In this document: positions 14,655 to 21,421 of the stretch, in pieces
How the letters are laid out: every line of letters starts with the position of its first letter
Numbering within the stretch: the stretch's first letter is position 1
Program-made: the position numbers and the translations under genes
From: Symbiodinium natans
Taxonomy: Eukaryota; Sar; Dinophyceae; Suessiales; Symbiodiniaceae
Direction: 5' to 3'
Length of the DNA stretch: 25,000 bases
NCBI GenBank assembly: GCA_905221605.1
Contig: CAJNDS010001112.1
Span: 2,401,472-2,426,471 of the forward strand
The notes under the pieces: generated by a model
What the model was told of the DNA's origin: nothing
The model's input: only the letters and a program-made list of their open reading frames with translations
Database searches by the model: none

Positions 14655-14945
14655 ATGTCTTTGTCGCATGATGGAAACTATTGCAGTATGTGTCAGAGTC
14701 ATCCCAAGATTGAAGAGTTTGGAGAAGTTGAAGGGTACAAAACATGTATCACTTGTAGAGCAAAAGCAAGAAGGCTTCATGACAGAAAGCAAACAGAGGA
14801 GACTCTTATCAAGAATTACAACAAATTGAATGGCAATATTGCAGTGGTTGCCAAATCATGCAGAAAGTGGGGAACTTTGACGATGGCGAAGGATATAAGA
14901 CATAGTGTAACGTGGTTAGAAAAAGTCACGGCTGTATCAACATGA
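14655..14945 (+). CDS. Small CxxC...CxxC protein fragment, AT-rich segment
   Basis: From an ATG, 96 codons run to a TGA. Near the start are YCSMC and, about 18 residues later, KTCITCRAKARRLHD, two CxxC pairs with basic residues like zinc-ribbon modules of some HNH-type or uncharacterised eukaryotic and viral proteins. Later come LIKNYNKLNGNIAVV and CRKWGTLTMAKDIRHS. After the stop the other two + frames stay open and lysine/glutamine-rich to about 15012, suggesting a frameshifted or multi-exon remnant. Base composition is more AT-rich than the neighbouring exons. Confidence 0.48.
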   Translation: MSLSHDGNYCSMCQSHPKIEEFGEVEGYKTCITCRAKARRLHDRKQTEETLIKNYNKLNGNIAVVAKSCRKWGTLTMAKDIRHSVTWLEKVTAVST

Positions 14946-15070
14946 TCCAGAAAAGACAGAACGAAGGAACAAACGATTACAAAGCCAACAACCCTGAAAA
15001 GGTGAAGGAATGCCTAAATCCTAAACCCTAAACCCTAAACCCAATACCCTAAACACATGAACAAATCAAG

Positions 15071-15183
15071 TACACCCTTGAAACCTTGCAGACAGACAGG
15101 TTCCTGGTGGACTTGTCCCGGGCGAAGAGGGTGCAGCAGAGCTGGAGGGCGAGAGTGGTAGCGGAGGCCACAGAAAAAGAAGG
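15071..15183 (+). CDS. Candidate exon, helical basic segment
   Basis: Acceptor AACAAATCAAG and donor AAGG|GTCTAG enclose 113 nt. It reads YTLETLQTDRFLVDLSRA, KRVQQSWRARVVAEA and TEKE. The pattern looks like a long amphipathic helix with an IQ-like VQQSWRARVV stretch. Third positions are mostly G/C. This is one of the clearest exons. Ends in phase 2. Function unknown. Confidence 0.6.
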
Positions 15184-15221
15184 GTCTAGGGCTTAGGTTG
15201 AGGAATACTAGGTAGGAGGAC

Positions 15222-15248
15222 GTTTTTTTTTTTTTTTTTTTTTTTTTT
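15222..15248 (+). repeat. Poly-T tract
   Basis: About 27 consecutive T residues. Confidence 0.97.
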
Positions 15249-15439
15249 AATGGGTGGTTATCACTGGAGCAGGGTAGTTATAACTGCTTATAGCCTTGGT
15301 TTGCATGTCCACTCTTGGTTTCAAGGGTGTAGGGTTTAGGGTTTTGGGCTCAGGGTAGGGGAGTCGATGTAAAAGACTAGCTGAGAGGATTTCAAGGGAC
15401 AATCTGGGATTGCGTATGGGCCTGGGCCTAGGTAGAATG

Positions 15440-15500
15440 GGTATGGTGTAGTTGTCACATAACTATATATGTATACATACATATATAGTACCGGCACTTC
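15440..15500. repeat. TA-rich palindrome
   Basis: CTATATATGTATACATACAT followed by ATATAG is near-perfectly self-complementary. Confidence 0.8.
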
Positions 15501-15525
15501 CTGGATAGGGTCGACTTTGTTGCAG

Positions 15526-15572
15526 TTCTGCGAGGCAGGTTGCATTTGACGGGAGGCGCCGAGGCGAAACCA
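15526..15572 (+). CDS. Candidate exon with strong splice signals
   Basis: Acceptor CGACTTTGTTGCAG and donor CCA|GTGAGA enclose 47 nt. One frame reads SARQVAFDGRRRGET, another LRGRLHLTGGAEAKP. Both are open, so the frame depends on neighbours. Confidence 0.45.
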
Positions 15573-15629
15573 GTGAGAGCACGAGTTTAAACCGCAAACT
15601 CTATCTAAACATCAGCCCCGTCCTCGTGT

Positions 15630-15712
15630 ACGTACACACATATTCATATGTATAGATTTAGGTATGTAAGTAAACATACATATCTACATATATAGATATA
15701 TACATACGAAAA
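15630..15712. repeat. TA/TACA microsatellite region
   Basis: Degenerate TATG, TACA and TATA units. Non-coding. Confidence 0.85.
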
Positions 15713-15731
15713 AACAAGCTGCGCTGGCCAC

Positions 15732-15947
15732 ATGAACGACTCGCCGATGCTTGAACACATAGGCGTTTCCCCCATAGCCATGTACCTAGTTAGTCAGGAT
15801 ATGCTTAGGCTGTTTACAAGCAATTCCTGCACAATGATGTCTAGGCCTAGTAACCCTAAACCCTGGACCCTAAACCTCGCGGACACGAACCAAGAAGTCA
15901 GTATCCGACATACCAAGAAGTCACCCAAGAACCACCCTAAACCCTAA
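15732..15947 (+). other. Open frame of doubtful coding value
   Basis: Seventy-one codons from an ATG (MNDSPMLEHIGVSPIAMYLV), but the frame runs through two heptamer stretches and ends in one. ACCAAGAAGTCA is duplicated within it. A first exon at its 5' end is possible. Confidence 0.25.
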
Positions 15948-15968
15948 ACCTAAACCCTTAACCCCAAG

Positions 15969-16076
15969 CACGCGGCCTGTGTCGTGAAAAGCCAGGCGAA
16001 GGCACATCGCGAGCCCGCCGCTCGCAGCACGATCCCCCACCCGTCGAGGTCCACGGCAAAGCGTACACAGGCAAGG
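15969..16076 (+). CDS. Candidate exon, unknown protein
   Basis: Acceptor AACCCCAAG and donor AAGG|GTGGGT enclose 108 nt. The favoured frame reads RGLCREKPGEGTSRARRSQH and then DPPPVEVHGKAYTGK. A second frame (HAACVVKSQAKAHREPAA) is open throughout too. Coding is likely. I favour the first for its PVEVHGKAY ending. Confidence 0.48.
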
Positions 16077-16078
16077 GT

Positions 16079-16181
16079 GGGTTTAGGGTTTAGGGTTTAG
16101 GGTTTAGGGTTTAGGGTTTAGGGCTTAGGGTTTAGGGTTTAGGGTTTAGGGTTTAGGGTTAGGGTTTAGGGTTTAGGGTTT
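16079..16181 (+). repeat. Telomeric TTTAGGG array
   Basis: Fourteen or more units with one CTTAGGG and one TTAGGG hexamer. Confidence 0.98.
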
Positions 16182-16239
16182 CATTCCGGGCTAGGCGTTC
16201 AAGAGGAAAGTAGATTGAAACTGGGTGGGGGTGACTCAG

Positions 16240-16268
16240 GGCTTGGGATCAGCGGCTTCGGACCCAAG
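16240..16268 (+). CDS. Candidate micro-exon
   Basis: Acceptor GGTGACTCAG and donor AAG|GTTCAG enclose 29 nt reading GLGSAASDP. Confidence 0.33.
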
Positions 16269-16287
16269 GTTCAGGGCCTGGTTGAGG

Positions 16288-16362
16288 GTTTAGTGTTAGG
16301 GTTTAGGGTTTAGAGTTTAGGGTTTAGGGTTTAGGGTTTAGGGTTAGGATTTAGGGTTTCGC
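16288..16362 (+). repeat. Telomeric TTTAGGG array with variants
   Basis: Ten units including TTTAGTG, TTTAGAG and TTAGGAT. Confidence 0.95.
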
Positions 16363-16368
16363 CCCTGT

Positions 16369-16489
16369 GGTCCATGTACCGAAAAAGGGACTACGTACTT
16401 GGGCCTCAAATGGCCTTTAATTGCCTCCTTTTTACGGACTTGTTGGTGCCCCCAAGTATAGAATCATGAGGTACATGGGACCCTTAGGG
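16369..16489. mobile_element. Family-B MITE
   Basis: TGGTCCATGTACC at the left and GGTACATGGGACCCTTAGGG at the right. The interior CTTGGGCCTCAAATGG and CCCCCAAGTATAG match other copies. Non-coding. Confidence 0.75.
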
Positions 16490-16499
16490 TTTGGGTAGA

Positions 16500-16540
16500 G
16501 CCCTAAACCCTAAACCCTAAACCCTAAACCCTAAGCCCCA
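16500..16540 (-). repeat. Telomeric CCCTAAA array
   Basis: Five units. Confidence 0.95.
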
Positions 16541-16547
16541 AATACAG

Positions 16548-16637
16548 CAACCTCCAGGATTCGACTGGGAGATGTTTCACATGATGATGCTGCTTGGCAT
16601 GCACGACGCCCTTCCAGCGTTTTTCTTGCCCTGCAGG
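16548..16637 (+). CDS. Candidate exon, Met-rich hydrophobic segment
   Basis: Acceptor CCAAATACAG and GC donor AGG|GCACCC enclose 90 nt, exactly 30 codons. It reads QPPGFDWEMFHMMMLLGMHD and then ALPAFFLPCR. Met/Phe/Leu richness suggests a buried or membrane-proximal helix. A second frame (IRLGDVSHDDAAWHARR) is also open from the downstream CCTCCAG acceptor. Confidence 0.5.
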
Positions 16638-16645
16638 GCACCCCC

Positions 16646-16738
16646 AAACCCCGAAAACCCTAAACCCTTAACCCTAAGCCCTAAACCCTAAACCCTAAAC
16701 CCTAAACCCTAAACCCTAGCCCTAGAACCCCCAAACCC
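16646..16738 (-). repeat. Telomeric CCCTAAA array with variants
   Basis: About eleven units. The following CCCCAAA units extend to 16747. Confidence 0.93.
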
Positions 16739-16763
16739 CAAACCCCGTAAGTGTCAGCCTTAC

Positions 16764-16818
16764 GGTTTGCTTCCCTTCGCCTTGCGCCTGACGTGCAGGT
16801 AGGGTAACGGACCCCATA
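16764..16818 (-). CDS. Candidate exon, possible start
   Basis: On the minus strand, acceptor CTACGAAGCAG and donor ACC|GTAAGG enclose 55 nt reading MGSVTLPARQAQGEGKQT from an ATG one base inside. A second frame (VRYPTCTSGARRREANR) is also open. A family-C element abuts the acceptor. Confidence 0.4.
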
Positions 16819-16825
16819 CTGCTTC

Positions 16826-17059
16826 GTAGTAGAGTAGGTAACCTTTAACCGTTTTGGGGTAACATAGTCCCCATATAATCCCAAAGGGATGCTTAGTAGT
16901 AGAGTAGGTAACCTTTAACCTTTTTGGGGTAACCTAGTCCCCTAATAATCCCAGAGGGTAAGTAGTAGAGTAGGTAACCTTTAACCGTTTTGGGGTAACA
17001 TAGTCCTCATGTAATCCCAAAGGGTAAGCTTTAGTTCCCCCAGGTACTGGACAACTAAG
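16826..17059 (+). mobile_element. Tandem cluster of three family-C units
   Basis: GTAGTAGAGTAGGTAACCTT begins units at about 16826, 16896 and 16962 (spacing near 70 and 66). Only the last unit carries the family's right end, AGGTACTGGACAACTAAG. Confidence 0.82.
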
Positions 17060-17088
17060 TCTTCTGCGCCACTTCAAAAGAAGCATTC

Positions 17089-17128
17089 TTTAGGGTTTAG
17101 GGTTTAGGGTGTAAGGTTTAGGGTTTAG
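17089..17128 (+). repeat. Telomeric TTTAGGG array
   Basis: Five units, one GTGTAAGG variant. Confidence 0.92.
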
Positions 17129-17193
17129 GCCAAAGCTGCACTTTTGCCCTGCGGAGTGGCTTTCAGTCAGCTAGGCGGGAGCCAGAAAAAGGC

Positions 17194-17325
17194 CCCAAAC
17201 CCTAAACCCCAAACCCCAAACCCCAAACCCTAAACCCTCAACCCTCAACCCTAAACCCTAAACCCTAAACCCTAATCCCTAAACCCTAAACCCTAAACCC
17301 TAAACCCTAAACCCTAACTACTCTT
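17194..17325 (-). repeat. Long telomeric CCCTAAA array
   Basis: About eighteen units with CCCCAAA, CCCTCAA and CCCTAAT variants. CTAACTACTCTTC follows twice in tandem and ends as the next exon's acceptor. Confidence 0.97.
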
Positions 17326-17342
17326 CCCTAACTACTCTTCAG

Positions 17343-17423
17343 CCCTTAGGCGCCGCGAGGGCAAGCGAATCTCCATCCCGATTCCCTGGAAGCCGGCCCG
17401 CCGCCTCTTGGGAAGCAGATCCT
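17343..17423 (+). CDS. Candidate exon, basic
   Basis: Acceptor AACTACTCTTCAG is good. The donor CCT|GTAGGG is the edge of the next array. Exactly 27 codons in one frame (PLGAARASESPSRFPGSR). Another frame reads LRRREGKRISIPIPWKPA and looks more protein-like. Coding is likely, frame open. Confidence 0.48.
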
Positions 17424-17424
17424 G

Positions 17425-17471
17425 TAGGGTTTAGGGTTTAGGGTTTAGGGTTTAGGGTTTAGGGTTTAGGG
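17425..17471 (+). repeat. Telomeric TTTAGGG array
   Basis: Six or seven units. Confidence 0.97.
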
Positions 17472-17582
17472 CTTACATCCAGAGATGAGGGTGGGGGAGA
17501 ACCTTGGTGGGATGAAATGAGCCTGGTTTGTCTGAGTGTGAGAGAGATTAAAATCCCCTAAGCCCTTGGGCCATTTACCCAG

Positions 17583-17685
17583 CAAAGTGGACTTCAGTTC
17601 AGCTGGCCGTAGCCAAACACGGAAAGTGTCGGGACGCCCCACTGGGATGCCTCAAGGTCTCTCGCGCTGCCAAGCTTGATGACAG
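17583..17685. CDS. Candidate exon, strand unresolved
   Basis: On +, acceptor CATTTACCCAG and donor ACAG|GTAGTC enclose 103 nt reading KWTSVQLAVAKHGKCRDAPL and then GCLKVSRAAKLDD. On minus, acceptor GGGGCTGTAG opens a frame reading LPVIKLGSARDLEASQWG and then VPTLSVFGYGQLN. Both look like protein, so this is almost certainly an exon of one strand or the other. Confidence 0.45.
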
Positions 17686-17743
17686 GTAGTCCTACAGCCC
17701 CAATCCCAACAACTAGAATGCTCAAGCTCACAACCTAAACAAC

Positions 17744-17835
17744 CGAGTGGCTGAACAACCCCGCGGGAGCCTCAAACAAAAGCAGGAACACCCAAAACAT
17801 CTTGTGCAGGTCGCCCCCCTCGTGCCCAAACAAGT
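17744..17835 (-). CDS. Candidate exon, possible membrane segment
   Basis: On the minus strand, acceptor GTTTAGGCAG and donor TCG|GTTGTT enclose 92 nt. It reads LFGHEGGDLHKMFWVFLL and then LFEAPAGLFSHS. MFWVFLLLFEAPAGLF could be a short membrane helix. It would lie just upstream of the minus reading of 17583-17685, making a two-exon minus gene possible. Confidence 0.45.
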
Positions 17836-17913
17836 CTGCCTAAACCCTAAGCCCTAAACCCTAAACCTGAAATCTCAACAGTCCCTAGACATCTCCAAAG
17901 AAAACATCTCCAG

Positions 17914-17950
17914 CTAACCCCCGAACAAGTCTTGAAGCAACAGCTGACAG
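17914..17950 (+). CDS. Candidate micro-exon
   Basis: Acceptor AAAACATCTCCAG and donor ACAG|GTAGGC enclose 37 nt reading LTPEQVLKQQLT. Confidence 0.42.
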
Positions 17951-18170
17951 GTAGGCTCTTGGGACATTTAATGTCTTCCCTTATGGGTCTTTAAGTGGAT
18001 CATATTCACATTTTTTCAGAGGGTTTCATCCTAGCTACTACAAAAAAAAGGTTCACCTTTTGGGGCATTTTCGATTTTCCTTATTGGGTTTTCCCCTAAA
18101 CCCTAAACCCTAAACCCTAAACCCTAAACCCATGTTTCAGAGGTTTTTTTTTTTAGGGCCATCCTAGGTT
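17951..18170. other. AT-richer spacer with one array
   Basis: Poly-A and poly-T runs, a foldback-like GTTTCATCCTAGCTAC region and five CCCTAAA units (18094-18131). No supported gene. Confidence 0.5.
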
Positions 18171-18173
18171 GAG

Positions 18174-18222
18174 GCACCCGGCCGAAGCCCCTAAGACCCG
18201 AACCTCGGCTTGGGATGCACCG
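18174..18222 (+). CDS. Candidate exon ending near a MITE
   Basis: Acceptor CTAGGTTGAG and donor CCG|GTCGGC enclose 49 nt reading HPAEAPKTRTSAWDAP. The frame stays open (VGFAW) up to the family-F element at 18236. Confidence 0.4.
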
Positions 18223-18235
18223 GTCGGCTTTGCAT

Positions 18236-18387
18236 GGGTTCCCCTATTACCCCCCTCTATACTTCCCCCATCCCCCTAGAGTCCCCCAGAATTAAGGCTA
18301 TTTAGGGATAATTAAGCCTAATTAAGGCTATTTAAGGGGGGAACCTAGGGAGGGTAGTATTGAGGGGGGGTAGTAGGGAAACCCATG
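18236..18387. mobile_element. Family-F MITE, complete with target duplication
   Basis: The left end GGGTTCCCCTATTACCCCCC is mirrored by GGGGGGTAGTAGGGAAACCC at the right. GGCTTTGCAT (18226-18235) and GGCTTTCAT (18388-18396) flank it as an imperfect target duplication. An inner foldback contains AATTAAGGCTATTTA. Confidence 0.82.
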
Positions 18388-18725
18388 GGCTTTCATCCGG
18401 GCTTGTGGGCTTGGCAGCCCAGTGGTACCCACAGCTGGTTTTTCCCTGGGCTGGTTTGGTGCTGAGCACAAGTCTTAGCAAGAAAGGGTCTCCCCAACCA
18501 CCCTGCCAGTGGTACCTTCTACGCTTTTTTGGGGTTTGGGGGTTCCCTATGATAAGGTAAGCAACCAAAAGAAAAAGGTACCCTGATGATAACATGGCTA
18601 CTGGGCTACCAAGTGGGGCTTGGGGTTGAGTCCGGTTATTGGCTCCTGCCTTTGAGATGGGCTTGCGTTGACCTGTATACATGCCATGCGCACAGATGAA
18701 TTTCAAGTTTCGTTATGTGTACATG
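18388..18725. other. Unique region with doubtful open frames
   Basis: A minus frame of 124 codons (18332-18706) contains a hydrophobic stretch VAMLSSGYLFLLVAYLIIGN but runs into the family-F element. CCAGTGGTACC occurs near 18418 and 18507 as a direct repeat. I cannot support a gene here. Confidence 0.35.
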
Positions 18726-18737
18726 AATGCTTATTGA

Positions 18738-18795
18738 TTGTGTGTTTGTCTGTTTATGTTTCTGTCTACATACATATTTTTTGATTTTTTCAGTT
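18738..18795 (+). promoter_or_regulatory. Strong pyrimidine-rich splice acceptor region
   Basis: TTTTTTGATTTTTTCAG (ending near 18793) is the most T-rich acceptor in the window, in a locally AT-rich 150-bp stretch upstream of a candidate start codon at 18911. It could be an intron end or, in a trans-splicing organism, a spliced-leader acceptor. Confidence 0.35.
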
Positions 18796-18910
18796 TATAT
18801 GCTTATCACTTATCTTCGTTAAATTCGGGGTATATTCGCATTGTCATTCACATGCATCGTTTTTCTAAGCGTCCGCCGACCTGTAGTTTGCCGTTGGTGG
18901 CCGAGGTGAC

Positions 18911-18966
18911 ATGGGGCACGACAACTCCAGGAACCAGCTGAGCAGTGGCAGCGATGGGGAAGCTTG
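18911..18966 (+). CDS. Candidate first exon with myristoylation-like start
   Basis: From ATG the frame reads MGHDNSRNQLS and then SGSDGEA, ending at donor TTG|GTGTTC. MGxxxS is the classical N-myristoylation context. No AG is needed if this is a 5' exon. It is 100 bp upstream of the best multi-exon model, but its end phase does not match that exon directly. Confidence 0.42.
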
Positions 18967-19066
18967 GTGTTCATCTAGGAATTAGGGTTCAGGGTTTTCG
19001 GTTTTGGGTTTAGAGTTTTGGAGTTTATAAGGTTTTGGGGTGCAACTGCGCCCTTGCACCTCCAAG

Positions 19067-19240
19067 ATCGAGACAACTTTGGACTGCTTCGAGAGTGAGG
19101 GCGCTTATGCCCAAGATTTCTTGTGGTTTCCCTTTCTTCCCCATTCGGTCTCCTCATCAACTCCAGAAATCAACGAATCCCCAGACGCCCTACCCAAGGA
19201 GGGCGACTCCGATGGGAAGGCCCGGCGAAAGTGGGATGCA
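19067..19240 (+). CDS. Exon 1 of a three-exon model, unknown protein
   Basis: The longest convincing exon: 174 nt, exactly 58 codons, between acceptor TGCACCTCCAAG and donor GCA|GTGAAC. It reads IETTLDCFESEGAYAQDFLW, FPFLPHSVSSSTPEINESP and DALPKEGDSDGKARRKWDA. An aromatic core is followed by an acidic, serine-rich stretch. The frame is also open upstream to 19040. No domain is recognised. Confidence 0.65.
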
Positions 19241-19342
19241 GTGAACAGCCCTTTTTGTTGGGGTGGCTTAGACTCCAAACCCTACACCCTGAACCCTAAA
19301 CCCTCTCTGTCTCTCTGTGTACCCAACCTGCCTTGTACACAG

Positions 19343-19375
19343 AATCCGAGCTGGCTCTCGAACCCCCTGAACCCT
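19343..19375 (+). CDS. Exon 2 of the three-exon model
   Basis: The acceptor follows a long pyrimidine tract (CTCTCTGTCTCTCTGTG, then CCTTGTACACAG). The donor is CCT|GTAGAC. Thirty-three bases keep phase 0 from the previous exon and read NPSWLSNPLNP. Another frame (SELALEPPEP) is open too. Confidence 0.48.
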
Positions 19376-19417
19376 GTAGACTCCTAAACCCTAAACCGAT
19401 TTAGGGCCAGGACTCAG

Positions 19418-19439
19418 AGCTTCCCGGACCCTCATAAGG
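19418..19439 (+). CDS. Exon 3 of the three-exon model
   Basis: After a 42-nt intron made mostly of CCCTAAA units, acceptor CAGGACTCAG and donor AAGG|GTTCAG enclose 22 nt reading SFPDPHK in matching phase. Confidence 0.38.
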
Positions 19440-19702
19440 GTTCAGGGTTTGTGTGGTTGACCTGGGACTCTATTTACCTACCGGTTGGCAGTAGCTACCC
19501 CTTAATTCGTAAGGTACAACCCATGAAAATAAAAAATAAAAAAAGGTAAGCTAAGAGAATCCTAGGTAGGGTTTATAGTGTTTAGGGTAGTACCCCCAAC
19601 CCCAGCCTCCAGGGACTGGAGGAGGGATCCTTAGAAGGGGTTATAAAAGAACCCTAAACCCTAGACCCTAAATATAGGGTGACATAGGGGAATAAGATTA
19701 AG

Positions 19703-19798
19703 GGTCCCTTTCTAGGTGTCCCTCCGTTTACAGTTGGAACGACACAGAGAAGATTAGCATGGCCCTTGCGCAGGGATGACGCGCACAAATCGAGAAGG
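19703..19798 (+). ncRNA. U6 spliceosomal snRNA (gene or recent copy)
   Basis: U6 is the catalytic-core RNA of the spliceosome. GTTGGAACGACACAGAGAAG is followed directly by ATTAGCATGGCCC. The ACAGAGA box is at 19744-19750 and the AGC catalytic triad at 19756-19758. TGCGC (19767-19771) pairs with GCGCA (19781-19785) to form the internal stem-loop. CAAATCGAGAAG follows. The 5' stem is poorly conserved. The 3' end runs into AACAAAAACCC with no T-run, so the copy may be a pseudogene or its terminator was overwritten by the array that follows. Boundaries are approximate. Confidence 0.85.
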
Positions 19799-19862
19799 AA
19801 CAAAAACCCAAAACCCAAAACCCTCAACCCTAAACCCTAAACCCTACACCCTAAACCCTAGT
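19799..19862 (-). repeat. Telomeric array abutting U6
   Basis: CCCAAAA, CCCTCAA, CCCTAAA and CCCTACA units begin within five bases of the U6-like 3' end. Confidence 0.93.
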
Positions 19863-19869
19863 AGCCAAG

Positions 19870-19957
19870 CTTGCCAGGACTCGGACCTGTCTCCCTACTC
19901 CATTCGGCCGCCCGCGCCCGCAGCGGCTGCCTCGACGGGCTTCCGAGGGGCCAAGGC
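19870..19957 (+). CDS. Candidate exon, Pro/Ala-rich
   Basis: Acceptor CTAGTAGCCAAG. The donor GGC|GTTTAG is the first unit of the next telomeric array. Eighty-eight bases read CQDSDLSPYSIRPPAPAAAA and then STGFRGAK. The proline/alanine stretch suggests a linker. A second frame is open as well. Confidence 0.48.
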
Positions 19958-20056
19958 GTTTAGGGTTTAGGGTTTAGGGTTTAGGGTTTAGGGTTTAGGG
20001 TTTAGGGTTTAGGGTTTAGGGTTTAAGGTTAGGGTTTAGGGTTTAGGGTTTAGGGC
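19957..20056 (+). repeat. Telomeric TTTAGGG array
   Basis: Fourteen units with one TTTAAGG variant. Confidence 0.98.
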
Positions 20057-20149
20057 TTCCTTTCTGTTCCGGTTCAGGGGTTCCTTTTAGGAACGCTAAA
20101 CAGCCCGGAAGCCCTAAAACCTACCTATCATCCCCAGGCCCTATCAACC

Positions 20150-20482
20150 CTAGACCCCAACCCCGTAAACCCGTAAACCCGTAAACCCCCAAACCCCCAA
20201 ACCCCCAAACCCCTAAACCCCTAAACCCCGAAACCCCTAAAACCTAAACCCTAAACCCTTACGAAACCCTTACGAAACCCCTAAACCCCTAAGCCCCTAA
20301 GCCCCTAAGCCCTGAACTAAACAGAACCCCTATAAAACCCTAAAACCCTTACGAAACCTCTATGCCCCTAAGCCCTAAACTAAACAGAGCCCCTATAAAA
20401 CCCTAAGCCGCTGAGCCCTAAACCCCTTACTAAACCCCTGAGCCCCTAAACCGTAAACTAATTAAACAGAACCCCTATATAT
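20150..20482 (-). repeat. Degenerate array with a higher-order repeat
   Basis: CCCGTAAA, CCCCCAAA, CCCCTAAA and CCTTACGAAA units. A larger module, AACTAAACAGA(A/G)CCCCTATA, recurs near 20315, 20378 and 20458 at spacings of about 60 and 80 bases. Confidence 0.85.
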
Positions 20483-20527
20483 ATATGTATATAAACAAAA
20501 AATAAATAAATACTTTGGAGTTCCGAG

Positions 20528-20596
20528 AAGGTGCGGCCGATGGGTGCGATTCAGCAGCCGCATCCGGCCTCTAGCCGCTCCGCCGGGCGAATTTAG
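20528..20596 (+). CDS. Candidate terminal exon
   Basis: Acceptor TTTGGAGTTCCGAG; the frame reads KVRPMGAIQQPHPASSRSAG and ends RI followed by TAG (20594-20596), just before a new array. The minus strand is also open (GRMRLLNRTHRPHLLG). Confidence 0.4.
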   Translation, partial: KVRPMGAIQQPHPASSRSAGRI

Positions 20597-20665
20597 TTAG
20601 GGTTTAGGGTTTAGGGTTTCGGGTTTAGGGTTTATAAGTTTGGGGTTTGGGGTTTAGGGTTTACG
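20597..20665 (+). repeat. Telomeric TTTAGGG array with variants
   Basis: TTTAGGG with TTTCGGG, TTTGGGG and TTTACGG. Confidence 0.93.
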
Positions 20666-20748
20666 GCAAGAGTACTGACTTCAGAGCCCGGATGCATAGA
20701 GGGCTTAGGGTTCCGAGTTGGGCACTATGATATGGATGCGAGTACTTT

Positions 20749-20776
20749 GTTTTTTTTTTTTGGGGGGGGGGGGGGT
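20749..20776 (+). repeat. T-run followed by G-run
   Basis: About twelve T then about fourteen G. Length may be unreliable. Confidence 0.95.
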
Positions 20777-20791
20777 TGCAGTTATAGGTTG

Positions 20792-20890
20792 AAATCCCCC
20801 CGTATATATATATATACTAAAAGTCCTCAATCGGGATTATAGTAACCCCGCACATGCACATTCTGATCCCTGGAGTAAGGACTCTTAGGT
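20792..20890. mobile_element. Family-A element, diverged
   Basis: AAAGTCCTCAATCGGGATTA and TAGTAACCCC, then GGAGTAAGGACT, match the family-A interior. The terminal repeats are eroded and a TA run is inserted. Confidence 0.5.
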
Positions 20891-20999
20891 GTAAGGGGCA
20901 GCAACGGGCTCCGAGAGACTAAGCGTTAAGCGCGGGCCTGCGGCCCCCAAGACAGCTAACAGTCATCTGACCCAAGTCGCGCGCTTCCGTGAGAACAGC
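20891..20999. other. GC-rich island, possible exon
   Basis: On +, acceptor ATCTGACCCAAG and donor AGC|GTTTAG enclose a 24-26 nt segment (ARFRENS). On minus, PRLTLSLSEPVAAPYT is open to a stop. Neither is secure. Confidence 0.25.
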
Positions 21000-21048
21000 G
21001 TTTAGGGTTTAGGGTTTAGGGTTTAGGGTTTAGGGTTTAGGGTTAACC
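21000..21048 (+). repeat. Telomeric TTTAGGG array
   Basis: Six units ending GGGTTAACCC, a minimal inverted junction. Confidence 0.96.
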
Positions 21049-21173
21049 CTGAACGGCCTAAAGCTCTGAGCCTAGAACCAGGAGTGGGGCTTCATTCCTT
21101 TTTTGGGGGAGGCTTCGGTTCCTCTATAAGCCCTTGAAACCAAAGAGGGGGCCCCTTTTATTCCTAGGTTACT

Positions 21174-21285
21174 CCCTAAGGGTCCATGTACCCATATAGT
21201 ATATACTTGGGCCCCCCTAAAGCTACTATATGGGAACCCTTTGAAGGCCCAAGTATGTACCATATGGGTACATGGACCCTTAGGG
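21174..21285. mobile_element. Family-B MITE, uninterrupted reference copy
   Basis: CCCTAAGGGTCCATGTACCC and GGGTACATGGACCCTTAGGG are perfect inverted ends. The interior is foldback (CCATATAGTATATACTTGGG and CCCAAGTATGTACCATATGG). It shows what the array-split copies at 8808 and 21732 looked like before interruption. The minus frame 21072-21329 is the element translated. Confidence 0.88.
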
Positions 21286-21321
21286 ACTCTTGAATCGCGG
21301 ACCCCTGTCAAGCTCAAACAG

Positions 21322-21352
21322 ACCTGCATGACACCGAGCCTGCGGACCCGGA
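21322..21352 (+). CDS. Weak candidate micro-exon
   Basis: Acceptor AGCTCAAACAG; reads LHDTEPADPD and then enters an array without a GT or GC donor. Confidence 0.2.
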
Positions 21353-21421
21353 TTTAGGGTTTAGGGTTTAGGGTGTTTTCGTATCTCATGTGTGCAATTC
21401 TGAATTCCCCTTGTCCGTTGC

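Noticed and set aside
18415-18520. CCAGTGGTACC direct repeats as an insertion boundary
   Set aside because: The DNA between them has no inverted ends, array or element similarity, so a chance or simple duplication is as likely.
21072-21329. 85-codon minus open frame
   Set aside because: It coincides with a family-B MITE and its flanks. The foldback structure explains the sequence better.
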